The translations under genes were made by a program, and so were the position numbers. Shown in pieces: positions 23,430 through 35,862 of a DNA stretch of 64,000 bases. Position 1 is the first letter of the stretch, and every line of letters starts with the position of its first letter. The notes below the pieces were generated by a model. That model ran no database searches and was not told the DNA's origin. It saw only the letters and a list, made by a program, of their open reading frames with translations. The stretch comes from Stomoxys calcitrans (lineage: Eukaryota; Arthropoda; Insecta; Diptera; Muscidae): NCBI RefSeq assembly GCF_963082655.1, contig NC_081553.1, positions 23,944,776-24,008,775 on the forward strand, in the 5' to 3' direction.

Positions 23430-25079
23430 CTATGACATAATATTTGTTCCATTAACCGAACGTATAAAAGCGTTCCAAGCGCCTCGATCTTCTGCGCTCA
23501 TTTTAAAATCTCTGACACCAAGTTTGGAGGTGTCTCTCACAACTAGATTTTTCCATCGGGCTTTTGGTCTTCCCGGTTTGCCTTCAAAAGACTTCTTAAC
23601 TGGAGCTTCTTCATCCATTCTGACATCATGACCTAGCCAAGGCAGCCGTTGTATTTTGATGCGTCTAACTATGCTATCGTCTTCATACAGCTCGTGATTC
23701 ATACGTCGCCTATATTCTCCGTTAACGCAAACTGGTTCATATGTTTTACCAAGAATCTTTCTCTCAAATACTCCAAGCACTGCCTCATCTGCCTTCACAA
23801 GTACCCATGCTTCAGAACCATTTAACAGCACGGGTAGTATCAGTGGCTTGTAAAGCGTAGTCATCGTCTGTCGAGAGGTGGCCTTGTTTCTAAACTACTT
23901 ACTTAGTCCAAAGTAGCATCTGTTTGGCAGTATTATTCTTCGCTTTATCTCAAAACTGGTGTCATTCGTTTCGGTTACGGCGGTGCCGAGGTAGGTAAAG
24001 CTACTGACTTTCTCAAAGTTGTGGTTCCCAACTTTCTCCATTTTCTTTATCTGCTCGGTTGTGCAAGGCTTTTTGGGAGTTGAAACCATCCATTTCGTCT
24101 TTTCACTGACTCTCTTTCGATTCTTTCAAAGGCTGCAAATACTACTTCTGGTGAGCGACCTATGATATCGATATCGTCGGCATAGGCGAGTAGCATGTGC
24201 TCTCTTGTGATTAGTGTGCCATATCTATTCACATCTGCATCTCGTATAATCTTCTCCTGCTGGATATTAAAGAGATCACACGATAGGCTGTCTCCTTGTC
24301 TGAAACCTCGTTTGGTATTAAATGGTTCGGAGAGATTCTTTCCTATTCTTACGCTCAGGAACGCGTATCAGCAAGTGTCATCCTGCAGACATTCCAGGGA
24401 TACCAAACTCAGACATGGCTTGAGATACCTTTGAACGTAAAGGAGTATCGAAGGCGGCTTTGTAGTCAACAAAGAGATGGTAGGTGTCAATTTGTCCTTC
24501 TCGGGCCTTTTCCAGGATTTGGCGCAGTGTGAATATCTGGTCTAGGGTGGATTTACCTGGCCTAAAGACGCATTGATAGGGCCCAATTATCTCATTGACT
24601 TTAGGTTTTAATCTTTCACACAGTACGCTCGAGAGTATCTTGTATGCGATGGGGAGGAGACTTATTCCCCTGTAGTTGGCACATTCCGTCTTGTCTCCTT
24701 TCTTGTGTACGGGACATAGTATGCTGAGGTTCCAATCATCGGGTATGCGTTCTTCTAGCCAAATTGCGCAGATAAGCTGATGCATACGTCTTATCAGCCT
24801 CCGGTGTTAAATAGTTCAGCGGGTAACCCGTCGGCTCCTGCTGCCTTGTTGTTCTTTAGTCGGGTTACTGCTTCTTGGACCTCTTTCTGACTAGGAGGTA
24901 AACATTCTATACCATCATCAGAGATTGGTTCTGCGGTATCCTTTTCGCCGCCAGCATCGGACACTAGCAGTTGGGTAAAATGTTCTTTCCATATCCTCAG
25001 AATGTTGTCTGTGTCAGTTACCAGATTTCCTTCTTGATTTCCTGCATGAAAATTTAATTTCCCAAAAATCCAATCATAT
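23430..25079 (-). pseudogene. Non-LTR retrotransposon reverse-transcriptase relic
   Basis: Minus-strand order: ILRIWKEHFTQLL, ECLPPSQKEVQEAVTRLK, NKAAGADGLPAELF, WLEERIPDDWNLSILCPVHK, NYRGISLLPIAYKILSS, FRPGKSTLDQIFTLRQILEK, VDYKAAFD (motif A), LLAYADDIDIIGRS (catalytic YADD motif C), FTYLGTAVTE, KPLILPVLLNGSEAW, RLPWLGHDVRMDEE. These are the fingers, palm, thumb and C-terminal regions of a LINE polymerase. At least four frame breaks occur (about 24378, 24232, 24047, 23890) and the endonuclease is missing at the 5' side. I cannot fix the clade from motifs alone (RTE-, Nimb- or related). The 62.8-63.3 kb relic is the same family. Confidence 0.88.
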
Positions 25080-25149
25080 AACAAGGCAGTTGGAGCCTAT
25101 GGGTTGCCAGCTGAGCTGTTGATGACCAGAGGCAGCTTACTGATACAGA
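25080..25149 (+). repeat. LINE reverse-transcriptase fragment B
   Basis: Reads NKAVGAYGLPAELLMTRGS in frame on the plus strand, homologous to the RT motif of the adjacent relic but in the opposite orientation, and to fragment A. Both A and B begin at the same codon, preceded by similar bases (aatcatttaac versus aatcatataac), suggesting they are copies of one short repeat. Confidence 0.6.
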
Positions 25150-25589
25150 AGAAGTCTTATTATTTGATTGGAATTTTGTTCAGTGCTCTCGATTCCCAAC
25201 ACAGGCTTTGTTCTGGTGCTTCTGTGTTACCACTATGGACTGATACCTATGCTTTGGATGAAGGCAGCTGTAACCGATGGGTTACGCCTTAAGTAATGAT
25301 TGTTCATAATATTCACTTTTAAATGTGGGTTAATTGTCCACGCTGAGGGGAAGCGATCCAAATGTTCGATGGGGTGAGGCCAAGGTCTTGAAACTGGAAT
25401 ATAGTTGGGTTAAACCGCAAGGTATCAACGTCAATCCTAAGTAAACAAATATCAATCTTTTCATCACTAGGAAGACGAAGATAGGTCAGTACAAGGACCC
25501 ATGCTTCCTAGATAGAACCACCTTAATTTAGGTTTTAGTTACATTTCTGAGGGTTTCTTGGACACGAAGTACAACATTTAAAAGCGTGG

Positions 25590-26130
25590 GGAGAAGAATC
25601 ACAGTCGTGGGTCACTATGCAGAAGTGCCACAGGCTTGAAATGGGGACTGAATCATAAAATGATCCACTGGCTCCACGAAAGTGTGGCAGGCCGATTCGA
25701 ATATCGATGGACAGCAATGGATAAGAAATGCAAAGGAAAAACATGAAGTGGACACATTGTCTTGGCATTTGAGAACCATGTCGACTAGGGTGCTGGAGAT
25801 AATTTTTAAAATATGGAACTGCAGTAGTTCGGAAGAAGTTGGAAGAAGGTTCATAGTTGTGGGTCACTACGCAGAAGAGCCATAGGTTCTAAATAGGGAC
25901 TTTATATCAAAACGGTCTCCTGGCTCCACGAAAGTGTGGTCAGGACGATTCGTACATCGGTAGTATGGTGGACAGCAATGGAGAGGACTTACATGGTTTA
26001 ACTTAGAAAACAGGAAGTAGACACATTTTCTTGGCATAAGTAAGGCTATAAGAACCACCTCGACTAGGGCGCTGAAGATGATTTTTTGGGCACACGACTC
26101 ATAAGAGAATGGGATGCAACTGCAGTAGTT
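25590..26130. repeat. Two-copy tandem duplication, ~255-bp unit, unknown origin
   Basis: Units start near 25593 and 25848. Shared blocks are 'gtgggtcactaygcagaagwgcc', 'ctggctccacgaaagtgtgg', 'ggacagcaatgga', 'gaccatgtcgactagggtgct' / 'accacctcgactagggcgct' and 'ctgcagtagttcrgaa'. The second unit carries small insertions. The surrounding 25.15-26.64 kb holds no recognised gene; it may be a very old retroelement but no diagnostic motif survives. Confidence 0.55.
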
Positions 26131-26639
26131 CAGAACGACTTCCAGAGGCTAAAATTAAGGGCGGGTGGTAAATTCGAATCCTAAGTTTGCAGGTGTTAAA
26201 TACGAATGCGAAGCATGCAGGTCGGGCGTGAAATATGAATACCACCTAGCACAAATGCCACCTGATAACTGCTGCTGCTACACAAATGGATCGAGACTGG
26301 TTTAGACTATGAGTATGGGGCAGCACTCGCAGAGAGCAGACTTAAGCCGATAAGAGAGAAGGGATTGAAGGCTAAGGCAAGTCACAACATCATAGGGAAC
26401 GGGATGCAACGGAAACAGTTTTGGAACTCATACCTGAGATGACAATTGAGGTTGAGTTTATAACACGAATATCGAGGACGTAGGAAAGAACAAATTGCGT
26501 AGGAAAGGACAATTGGACGTAAGAAAGGACAATGCTAGTCGTTGCTACACGTATCGCTCAAAGCTGTGGGAAAGAGTCTGAGCTGTTTTATCGTCTGCCA
26601 GATCACGACAGGTGGAGATCGCTGGGAAAACCACCGAGC

Positions 26640-26880
26640 CAGAGGCTAGCATGTCCGCGTAAGAAACATTTGTGAGGTACTGTGTCATGTAACAACTTCT
26701 CCTTATAGCAGTATCGCTCTGCGGCACGCCTCAAAGTGGGCCAAAACCGAAAAAACCAGTAAAAATATGCCGTGTGAGAATGGGTAGAAATATTTTCGTT
26801 CTGACTCGTCCATAAAAAGGAGGCCCCTTATCATTGACCTAAAACTTGAATCGGACAGCACTTATTGCTATGTGAGAACA
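26640..26880 (+). mobile_element. Rearranged SINE copy
   Basis: Starts with gaggctagcatgtccgcgta (A-box side), lacks the B box, continues gaaacatttgtgaggtactg and ctctgcggcacgcc, then ~75 bp of foreign sequence (about 26731-26805), then cataaaaaggaggcccctta and tgaatcggacagcacttatt. It is both deleted and interrupted. Confidence 0.65.
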
Positions 26881-27746
26881 TCAACAAGGCGTATTTATGC
26901 AAAATTTTAAGTGGATATCTTTATTCGTTCGACCGCTATCGTGATGAACGAAAGACAGACGGAGGTACATGGCTAGATCATGCAGAATGTAAAGAGGATC
27001 AGGACATTATAGGGTCGCAGTACAATTTTCCGAGGTCTTACAAACAGAATGGCTAGATTAGTAAACCGCCATATTATAGTCGACGGTATAAAACTGTTCT
27101 CCCATTTTATGCAAGATTTTTTTCTTATTTTGGGTCACATTTTTTTTAAGTGTGGCATAAACCACAAACTCCCGCATCCACCTACCTATAACAGCCATTT
27201 GCCATCAAACTACCATTCCTTTATGACAGAATTGAAATTCCTTGAAAGCCCTCGCAATGCTTTGCCCCAAAAGGCAGTCAATTCATTCAATTAATTAGTT
27301 AATCGACCTATCCAAGCCACTCACAAAGTCCAGCGAATACAAAACACACACGCGCGCGATATAAAACCAATGCATGCGAATGACAGATGAAGAATCAGGC
27401 AAATGAAAAGGAAAATGGTGAAGTATTAGAAAGAACCTACATATTCGTTGACCAGCGATTCTATTGTGACCACTTCAAGGATATTCGTCTTCGACGAAGT
27501 ATCATGAATTTAGTTTTTATGGGAAAATGGGACAAAGATAATAAAGCAAAGGATGAAAAGAGAAAAAGGCAGTGGTAATGTTTATTAGCGGCCAAGGCAA
27601 ATAAAAGAATTTTTGAATGCAACATTTTTTTGAAGATGCCAGTGAAAGTGAATGTATGAGGATAGATAAATCAAAGGTATATAAAACATGAAGGTAATTA
27701 AAGAAAATTTTAAACAATATGGCAACACTTATATCTAAAATCATAA
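26881..27746. other. Non-coding stretch including HINE-like core remnant
   Basis: At about 26890-27060 there is a decayed HINE-like end (atggctagatcatgcagaatg, gaatggctagattagtaaacc). The remainder to 27746 is A-rich with no gene recognised. Confidence 0.4.
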
Positions 27747-27748
27747 TA

Positions 27749-27990
27749 TTGGGTTGCCCAAAAAGTAATTGCGGATTTTTCATATAGTCGGCGTTGACAT
27801 ATTTTTTCACAGCTTGTGACTCTGTAATTGCATTCTTTCTTCTGTCGGTTATCAGCTGTTACTTTAAGTGTAAAATCAGCTGTTTTAAAAAGTGTAAAAA
27901 AGTATATTTGATTAAAGTTCATTCTAAGTTTTATTAAAAATGCATTTACTTTCTTTTAAAAAATTCGCAATTACTTTTTGGGCAACCCAA
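27749..27990 (-). mobile_element. Mariner-type MITE, copy 3
   Basis: Both TIRs intact (TTGGGTTGCCCAAAAAGTAA...GGGCAACCCAA), flanking TA at 27747-27748 and 27991-27992. Opposite internal orientation to copies 1 and 2. The central part is slightly rearranged: 'aagtgtaaaatcagctgttt' is unique to this copy. Confidence 0.92.
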
Positions 27991-27992
27991 TA

Positions 27993-28329
27993 TAATCGGA
28001 GTAAAGCGTAGGACTATATGGAACAGAAGGACACCCATTCCAATCCTTTAGTGGGAGGAAAAAAAGTGAATTATACAAGAGAAGTACAACTAAAACCACG
28101 TCTCCGCTACGTTTTCTTTTACTTTATATGGAGCAAAATTTTCCTTGGAATATTTATTTTCGACCATTAAAGAGCTTTTAGTGGAATACCATGCAACGAA
28201 AATAGTACTTCGCTTGACAAACAGTTTAACAATATATGTGCCCTTATCTGAATCCCATATGATCTTTATTGGTCTACGAATTTAAGTTTGGATGTAAGGT
28301 GTACTCCATTCTTAAATTATTTTATTTCA
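27993..28329. other. Short unique stretch, nothing recognised
   Basis: About 340 bp of A/T-rich sequence between the MITE and the 131-bp array, with no frame longer than expected by chance and no repeat match noticed. Confidence 0.4.
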
Positions 28330-30950
28330 GCCCGATATTCTCATGATGTCTGATTTAGGGGTGTTTTCGGGGGTGAGATGGTCGCCCAGACACTTGGCCC
28401 TAAAAAAATATCAGCATTGTGCTCTTCTCTCAAATACCATTTATTTAAACCCCATATTGCCATGGGTTTAAGGGGAGTTTACAGGATGAGGCGTCCGCCA
28501 AACATATGGTCCCAAAATTGGTTATCAAATTCGTTTTCTAATCTCAAATACCTTTCATTTGAGCCATATATTGGCATGGTCGAAAAATGTTTACCCTCTG
28601 GGGGGTGTTTTGGGAAAGGGGTGATGCCCTAAATACATGGTCCTACATTTGGATATCAAATTCGTATTCTACTCCCTAATACCTTAATTTGAGATCCATA
28701 TTGTGATGGTCAAAAAAAATAATTGCTGTTTGTGGGATATTTTGGGAAAGGGGTAGACCCCCAGAAAATAAGTTCCGAAAGTGCGTATCAATTCTTGCTC
28801 TACCCCCCATTGACATGGTCGGTAAATATGCACGATTAGGGGTGTTTTGGGGATTGGGGTGGTCCCCCAAGCGCTAAGCCCGGAAAATATATCAACAACA
28901 TGCTTTATTGTCATACATCAAATATTTCATTTATTTGAACCCCATATTGCCATTGGCCTCAAAATTGCACATCAAATTTATTTTCTAATCTCATTTAAAC
29001 TCCTTATTGCAAAAGTCAGCAAATATGTCCGGTTTGGGGTATTGGCCCTAATAACTATAAATGTTTAGTTCCACTCTCTTTAAGACCCAAATTGTCTTGG
29101 TGAGCGGAGAAGTCCTATTTGGCGGTTGTTATGGTGGTGGGACGTCCCCTAGACAGTTGGCCCCTAATGTTGATATCAGACACGTGGTCTACTCCCAATT
29201 ACCTTTAATTTGAGCCCCATATTTCCGTAGTCGGTAAACATGGGAGGTGTTTTGGTGGTGGGACGTCCCCTAGACAGTTGGTCCCTAATGTTGATATCAG
29301 ATACGTGGTCTACTCCCAATTACCTTTAATTTGAGCCCCATATTTCCATAGTCGGCAAACATGAACGGCCGGGGAGGTGTTTTGGGGGATGGGCGGCCAC
29401 TCAGTGAGTTGGCCTTAAAAATATATATCGGATTCGTGTTCTACCCTAAAAACCCTCCTATTTGAGCCTCATATTGTTATAGTCAGCAAATACTTCCTAT
29501 TTGGGTGGTGTTGTGGGGATGGGGTGGCCCCATAGACACTTTTCCCGAATATTAATATCAGATTCGTGCTTTACTCCCAAAGACCTTTCATTTGAGCCCC
29601 ATATTGCAATGGTCGTAAATTTGTCCCCTTTGGGAGATGTTTTTGGGGAGAGGCGGTCCCCCAAACACTTGGTCCCATATTTGGCTATCAGATTCGTATT
29701 CTACACTCAAATACCTTTTATTTAAGCCCCATATTCCCAGGGTAAGTAAAAAAGTCCTGTTTGGGGGGGTGTTTTGGGGAAGGGGTGGACCCCCAGAAAC
29801 AGGGTCCCACATTTGGCTATTAGATTCGTATGCTACACGCAAATACCTTCCATTTGAGTCCCATATTGGCATGGTCTGTAAATATGTCAGATTTAGGGGT
29901 GTTTTGGTGGCGGGGGTGGTCCTGCTAACACTTGGTGCGACAATTGGATATCAGATACGTTGTCTTATCCTAAATACTTTTCATTTGAGTCCCATATTGT
30001 CGTGATTGGTCTAAATATATGTTGGGTAGGTTTTAGGGTGGGGCGGCCCCTCTAGGTACCCCATCCGAAATTTGGATACAAAATTTTTATTTTTAGGGTA
30101 CTATATGAGAGTACACAAAATTTCGCACTACCCATCATCGAGATCTGGCGTTTCTAAAAATTAGGGTAAGGGGGAGAGTCCCCCACCCCGTGCTTTACTC
30201 CCAAAGACCTTTCATTTGAGCCCCATATTGCAATTGTCGTAAATTTAACCCCTTTGGGGGTTGTTTTTGGGGAGAGGCGGCCCCGCAAACACAGTCCCAT
30301 ATTTGGATATCAGATTCGTATTCTACACTCAAATGCATTTTATTTAAGCCCCATATTCCCAGGGTCAGTAAATAAGTCCTGTTTGGGGGGGCGTTTTGGG
30401 GAAAGGGTGGATCTCTTGAAAACGTGGTCCCACATTTGGATATTAGATTCGTATGCTACTCGCAAATATCTTTCATTTGAGTCCCATCTTGGCATGGTCG
30501 GTAAATATGTCAGATTTAGGGGTGTTTTGGGGGTCGGGGGGTCCCCCTAACACTTGGTTCGACAATTGGACATCAGATACGTTTTCTTATCCTAAGTACC
30601 TTTAATTTGAGTCCCATATTGTCGTGATTGGTCTAAAAATATATATTTGGTAGGTTTTAGGGTGGGGCGTCCCCCCTCCCCTAGGTATCCCATCCGAAAT
30701 TTGGATACCAAATTTTTATTTTTAGGGTACTATATGAGAGTACACAAAATTTCGCTTAAATCGCACCACCCATCTCCGAGATTTGGCGTTTTTAAAAATT
30801 AGGGTAAGGGGGGAGGTCCGCCTCCCTTCAGATATCAAAAAATGTAGTATCCTATTTTTACCACGGGATCATTATGCAATATCTGTGAAAATTTCAAGAA
30901 AATTGGTTCAGCCGTTTCTGAGTCTATACACACAAACCTACAAACAAACA
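28330..30950. repeat. ~131-bp monomer array, block 3 (best preserved)
   Basis: About 20 units with 'atacctttcatttgagcccc', 'atattgycatggtcggtaaa', 'ttggggtgttttggggaagg' and 'cacttggtcccatatttgga'. Spacing measured at 29712-29844-29975 is 132 and 131 bp. Contains larger secondary duplications: ~624 bp (starting 29565 and 30189) and ~118 bp (near 29134 and 29252). The right end (about 30880-30960) has caagaaaattggttcagccg and tacaaacaaacacgaattga, phrases seen at ends of insect Helitron-like elements. It runs directly into the HINE-like element at 30963. Confidence 0.8.
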
Positions 30951-30962
30951 CGAATTGATTTT

Positions 30963-32482
30963 TATACCCACCATCGAAGTATGGGGGTATATTCATTTTG
31001 TCATTCCGTTTGCAACATCGAAATATCCATTTCAGACCCTATAAAGTATATATATTCTTGATCAGCGTAAAAATTTAAGATGATCTAGTCATGTCCGTCC
31101 GTCTGTCCGTCTGTCTGTTGAAATCACGCTACAGTTTTTAAAAATAGAGATATTAAGCTGAAATTTTGCACAGATTCCTTTTTTGTCCATAGGCAGGTTA
31201 AGTTCGAGGATGAGCGATATCGGACTATATCTTGATATATCCCCCATATTGACCGATCCGCCGATTTAGGGTCTTAGGCCAATAAAAGACACATTTAGCA
31301 TCCGATTTTGCTGAAATTTGGGACATTGAGTTGTGTTAGGCTCTTCGACAACCTTCGTCAATTTGGCTCAGATAGGTCCAGATTTGGATATAGCTGCCAT
31401 ATAGACCTATCATCCGATTTAGGGTCTTGGGCCCATAAAAGCCACATTTATTATCAGATTTTGATGAAATTTGGGACCGTGAGTTGTGTTAGGCCCCTCG
31501 ACATCCTTCGTTAATTTGGCCCGGATCGGTTCAGATTTGGATATAGCTGCCATATAGACCTATCATCCGATTTAGGGTCTTAGGCCCATAAAAGCCACAT
31601 TTATTATCAGATTTTGCTGAAATTTGGGAAAGTGAGTTCTGTTAGGCCCTTCGACATCCTTCGTTAATTTGATCCAGATCGGTCTAGATTTGGATATAGC
31701 TACCATATAGGCCGATACTTTGATTTTGGGTCTTAGGCCCATTAAAGGCGCATTTATTATCCAATTTTGCTGAAATTTGGGAAAGTAAGTTTTGTTGGGC
31801 CCTCCGGGCCCTTCCTTTGTCAATTTGGCCCAGATCAGTCCATATTTGGATATAGCTGCCATATGGACCGATCTGCCGATTTAGGGTCTTGGGCTCATAA
31901 AAGCCACATTTATTATCCGATTTTAGTGAAATTCGGGACAGTGAGTTGTGTTAGGCCCTTCGACATCCTTCGTCAATTTGGGTCAGATCGTTCCAGATTT
32001 GGATATAGCTGCCATATAGGCCGATACTCCGATTTTGGGTCTTAAGCCCACATTTATTATCCGATTTCTCTGAAATTCGGGACAGAGAGTTAAGTTAAGC
32101 CCCCCCCCACATATTTCTGCAATTTGGTCTAGATCGGTTAAGAGTTGCATATAGCTGCCATATAGACCGATATCTCGATTTAAAGTCTGGGCCCCAAAAT
32201 TTTGATACAGTGACTTATGTTAGGCTTTTCGACATCCATGTTGTATATGGTTCAGGTCGGTTTATTTTTAGATATAGCTACTGAAAATATCATTATTTTG
32301 TTATGCACAATTGAATAATGACTAGTATTTATTAGTATAGTGGTCCAAATCGGAACATATTTCGATATAACTGCTATGGGACATAAGGTATGCAATTTTT
32401 ATGAAAGGTGGTTTACATATATTCCCGAGGTGGTGGGTATCCAAAGTTCGGCCCGGCCGAACTTGACGCCTTTTTACTTGTT
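30963..32482 (+). mobile_element. HINE-like element, family II, complete
   Basis: 5' end TATACCCACCATCGAAGT, core 'gaccctataaagtatatata' plus 'gatctagtcatgtccgtccg', then about seven family II monomers. Three consecutive 'tttggatatagctrccatata' blocks at 31383, 31536 and 31689 give a 153-bp period. The 3' end has the hairpin GTTCGGCCCGGCCGAAC, then ttgacgcctttttacttgtt. This is one of the cleanest complete members in the window (about 1.5 kb). Confidence 0.85.
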
Positions 32483-33437
32483 ATATATAAGAAGATGATC
32501 AGGTTGATCTTGGTTGGTTCCTCCTCTTAACTATAGAAACTAACCTCCCTAGGGGTAGTTATCATTAACCTCAGCCAAAGGCAGTATACATTTTAAAAAC
32601 ATAGTTGAAAGGCGTCCTTTGAAAAAACGGGGAAAAACTACAATGGACCCCCTTCGCTTTTTAAGCCCAACTCGATTTTACATTCATGGGCACACCATTG
32701 ATATCTTAATCCGATTCTTACAACTATAGTTTTTAATATAAATATTTCTATCAACGAACCCAAGATTTGCCATCATTAACTTTTAATATTGTTTTCCTCT
32801 AAAAACTAAATTTTTCTTCTTTTCAACAATTTTTAATACCATTTATAAACTTTAAATGAAAAAAAAATTATTTTCCATTTTTATGCCAGGTATGACATTT
32901 TACACAAGTCTCCAACTGATGAATTATAAATGTTTGTACTTCTAAAGATCATGGGTTTACACAAAACTTTGTCGACAAACGGAAATATATTTTCAAAGGC
33001 TTTTTATTTTGTTACCCACATCAACAAAAGAAATCATTGATTGTCATCATAAATGCCATACAAACGAAATACAATTTGTCAATAAACAATGTCGACATTT
33101 TTTATGTTTTTTTATTAGTTATGCCTGATCACTTAATCTGTTAATAGAATAAAGAAAAAAAAAATAAACGAACAAAAGGTTCAACAATTTTAAGCGGCAA
33201 GCTCAACAGATGTTTTCTTTTTTTTTACACTATCCAATTTAATGTGATCCCAACGCGATTACTGTCATGATACCTGCCCCCATATCAATCCTCCATATGG
33301 TGGCATCAAGGGAGGTTGTTGGTTGTCTACCAATTTAACCAATCATTGTAATCAACTGTCCACAGAAACGTTTGAAATAGGCAAGCGTTCAATTAGAATT
33401 ACAGACAGTGGTAGGAAGAGAGAATTTAAGTAATAAC
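32483..33437. other. Unique A/T-rich stretch, no gene seen
   Basis: No repeat family, long frame or splice-flanked exon recognised. It includes several A and T homopolymer runs near 32860-33230. Confidence 0.45.
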
Positions 33438-35100
33438 AAGTAAAAGCGTGCTAAGTTCGGCCGGGCCGAATCTTATATACCCTCCACCATGGATCGCATT
33501 TGTCGAGTTCTTTTCCCGGCATCTCTTCTTAGGCAAAACAGGATATAAGAAAAGATTTTTTCTGCTATTAGAGCGATATCAAGATATGCTCCGGTTGGGA
33601 CCACAATTAAATTATAAGTTGGAGACCTGTGTAAAATGTCAGCCAATTCGAATAAGAATTGCGCTCTTTGTGAGCTCAAAAAGCAAAATAGAGAGATCGA
33701 TTTATATGGGAGCTGTATCGGGCTATGGACCGATTCAGACCATAATAAACACGTATGTTGATGGTCATGAAAGAATCCGTCGTACAAAATTTCAGGCAAA
33801 TCGGATAATAATTGCGACCTCTAGACACTCAAGAAGTCAAGATCCCAGATCGGTTTATATGGCAGCTATATCAGGTTATGAACCGACTTGTATTTTATTT
33901 GACATAGTGGTTGAAAGTAACAATAAAAAACTTCTTGCGAAATTTCAGCCAAATCGGATAGGAATTGCGCCCTCTAGAGGCTCAAGAAGTCAAGACCCAA
34001 GATCGGTTTATATGACAGCTATATAAGGTTATGCACCGATTTGAACCATACTTGGCACAGTTGTTGGATATCGTAACAAAACACGTCGTTCCAAATTTCA
34101 TTCCAATCGGATAAGAATTGCGACCTCTAGACGCTCAAGAAGTCAAGACCCAATATCGGTTTATGTGGCAGCTATATCAAGTTATGGACCGATTTGAACC
34201 ATACTTAACACAGTTGTTGGACATAATAACGAAACACGTCGTGCAAAATTTCATTGAAATCGGATAAGAATTGCGCCTTCTAGAGGCTCAAGAAGTCAAG
34301 ACCCAAGATCGGTTTACATGGCAGCTATATCAGGTTATGGACCGATTTCAACCATACTTGGCACAGTTGTTGGATATCATAAGAAAACTCGTCGTGCAAA
34401 ATTTCATCCCAATCGGATAAGAAATGCGCACTCTAGACCCTCAAGAAGTCAAGACCCAAGATCGGTTTATATGGCAGCTATATCAGGTTATAAACCGATT
34501 TGAACCATACGTGGCACAGTTGTTGGATATCATAACAAAACACGTCGTGCAAAATTTCATCCCAATCGGATAAGAATTGCGCACTCTAGAGGCTCAAGAA
34601 GTCAAGACACAAGATCGGTTTATATGGCAGCTATATCAGGTTATAAACCGATTTGAACCATACTTGGCACAGTTGTTGGATATAATAACAAAACACGTCT
34701 TGAAAATTTCATCCCAATCGGGTAAGAATTGCGCACTCTAGAGGCTCAAGAAGTCAAGACCCAAGATCGGTTTATATGGCAGCTATATCAAAACATGGAC
34801 CGATATGGCCCATTTACAATACCAACCGACCTACACTAATAAGAAGTATTTGTGCAAAATTTCAAGCGGCTAGCTTTACTCCTTCGGAAGTTAGCGTGCT
34901 TTCGACAGACAGACGGACGGACGGACGAATAAATGGACAGACATGGCTAGATCGACATAAAATTTCACGACGATCAAGATATATATATTCTTGATCGTCG
35001 TTTTATGGGATCTTTATGGGATCTCAGACGAATATTTCGAGTAGTTACAATAAGAATGACGAAATTAGTATACCCCCCATCTTATGGTGGAGGGTATAAA
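33438..35100 (-). mobile_element. HINE-like element, family I, complete and regular
   Basis: In its own orientation the TATACCCTCCACCATAAGAT end is at 35100, followed by the core with gaatatatatatcttgatcg and agccatgtctgtcc. About seven monomers follow with a ~153-bp period (acccaagatcggttta at about 33995, 34147, 34301, 34455, 34607). The hairpin GTTCGGCCGGGCCGAA and the aagtaaaagcgtgc tail are near 33438-33470. The monomers from 33.9 to 34.8 kb are the most uniform in the window, so this array is comparatively young or recently homogenised. The 192-codon frame inside it is monomer translation. Confidence 0.88.
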
Positions 35101-35202
35101 AGATCATTTACTTTATCACTTAAACTGAGAATAAGATAGATAGAAGTAGAAGAGTAAAAAAACCCCTCTTGGCTAAGTAACGGATTGCTTGTTCTGTTTT
35201 TT

Positions 35203-35862
35203 GAAATTTTACATAGATACTTTATATTGATGTAGGTCATTGGGGATTGCAAATGGGCCACATCAGTCCAGATTTGGATATACCTCCCATATAAACCGAT
35301 CTCCCGATTTGACTTCTTGAACCCCTGGAAGCCACAAAATTCGTCCGATTTGACTGAAATTAAACAACTGTGCCAAGTACGGTCTAAATCGGTCCATAAC
35401 CTGATGTAGCTCCCGTATGAACCGATCTCCCGATTTGACTTATTGAACCCTTACAAGCCGCAATTTTTGTCCAATTTAGCTAAAATTTTGCACATGGTGT
35501 TCTCTTATGACTTGCAATAACTGTGCAAAGTACGGTCCAAATCGGTCTATAACCTGATAACCTGATCTCCCGATTTGACTTCTTGACCCCTTACAACAAG
35601 CAATTTTTGCTGAAATTTTGCATGCGGTGTTGTGTGACGACTTCCAACAACTGTGCAAAGTACGGTCCAAATCAGTCTATAACTTGATATAGCTCCCATA
35701 TAAACCAGTCTCTCAATTATCCTTGTTCGGTTCCTAGAAGTTTTAATTTTTGCTGGTTTGACAGAAATCTAAACTTAGTTCGTAGAAATTTTAAGCAGAA
35801 TCCATGGCGGTTCGTTTCAAAGATTTGAGCCGGCCGAACTTATCACGCTTTTACTTGTTCAA
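35203..35862 (+). mobile_element. HINE-like fragment, 3' part
   Basis: Starts in the post-core region (tattgatgtaggtcattggg), carries about four family I monomers, and ends with a shortened hairpin 'agccggccgaacttatcacg' and cttttacttgttc. The TATACCC end and core are missing. Confidence 0.75.

Noticed and set aside
33900..34800. CRISPR array
   Set aside because: Repeats are ~153 bp and contiguous without unique spacers, and the window is eukaryotic.
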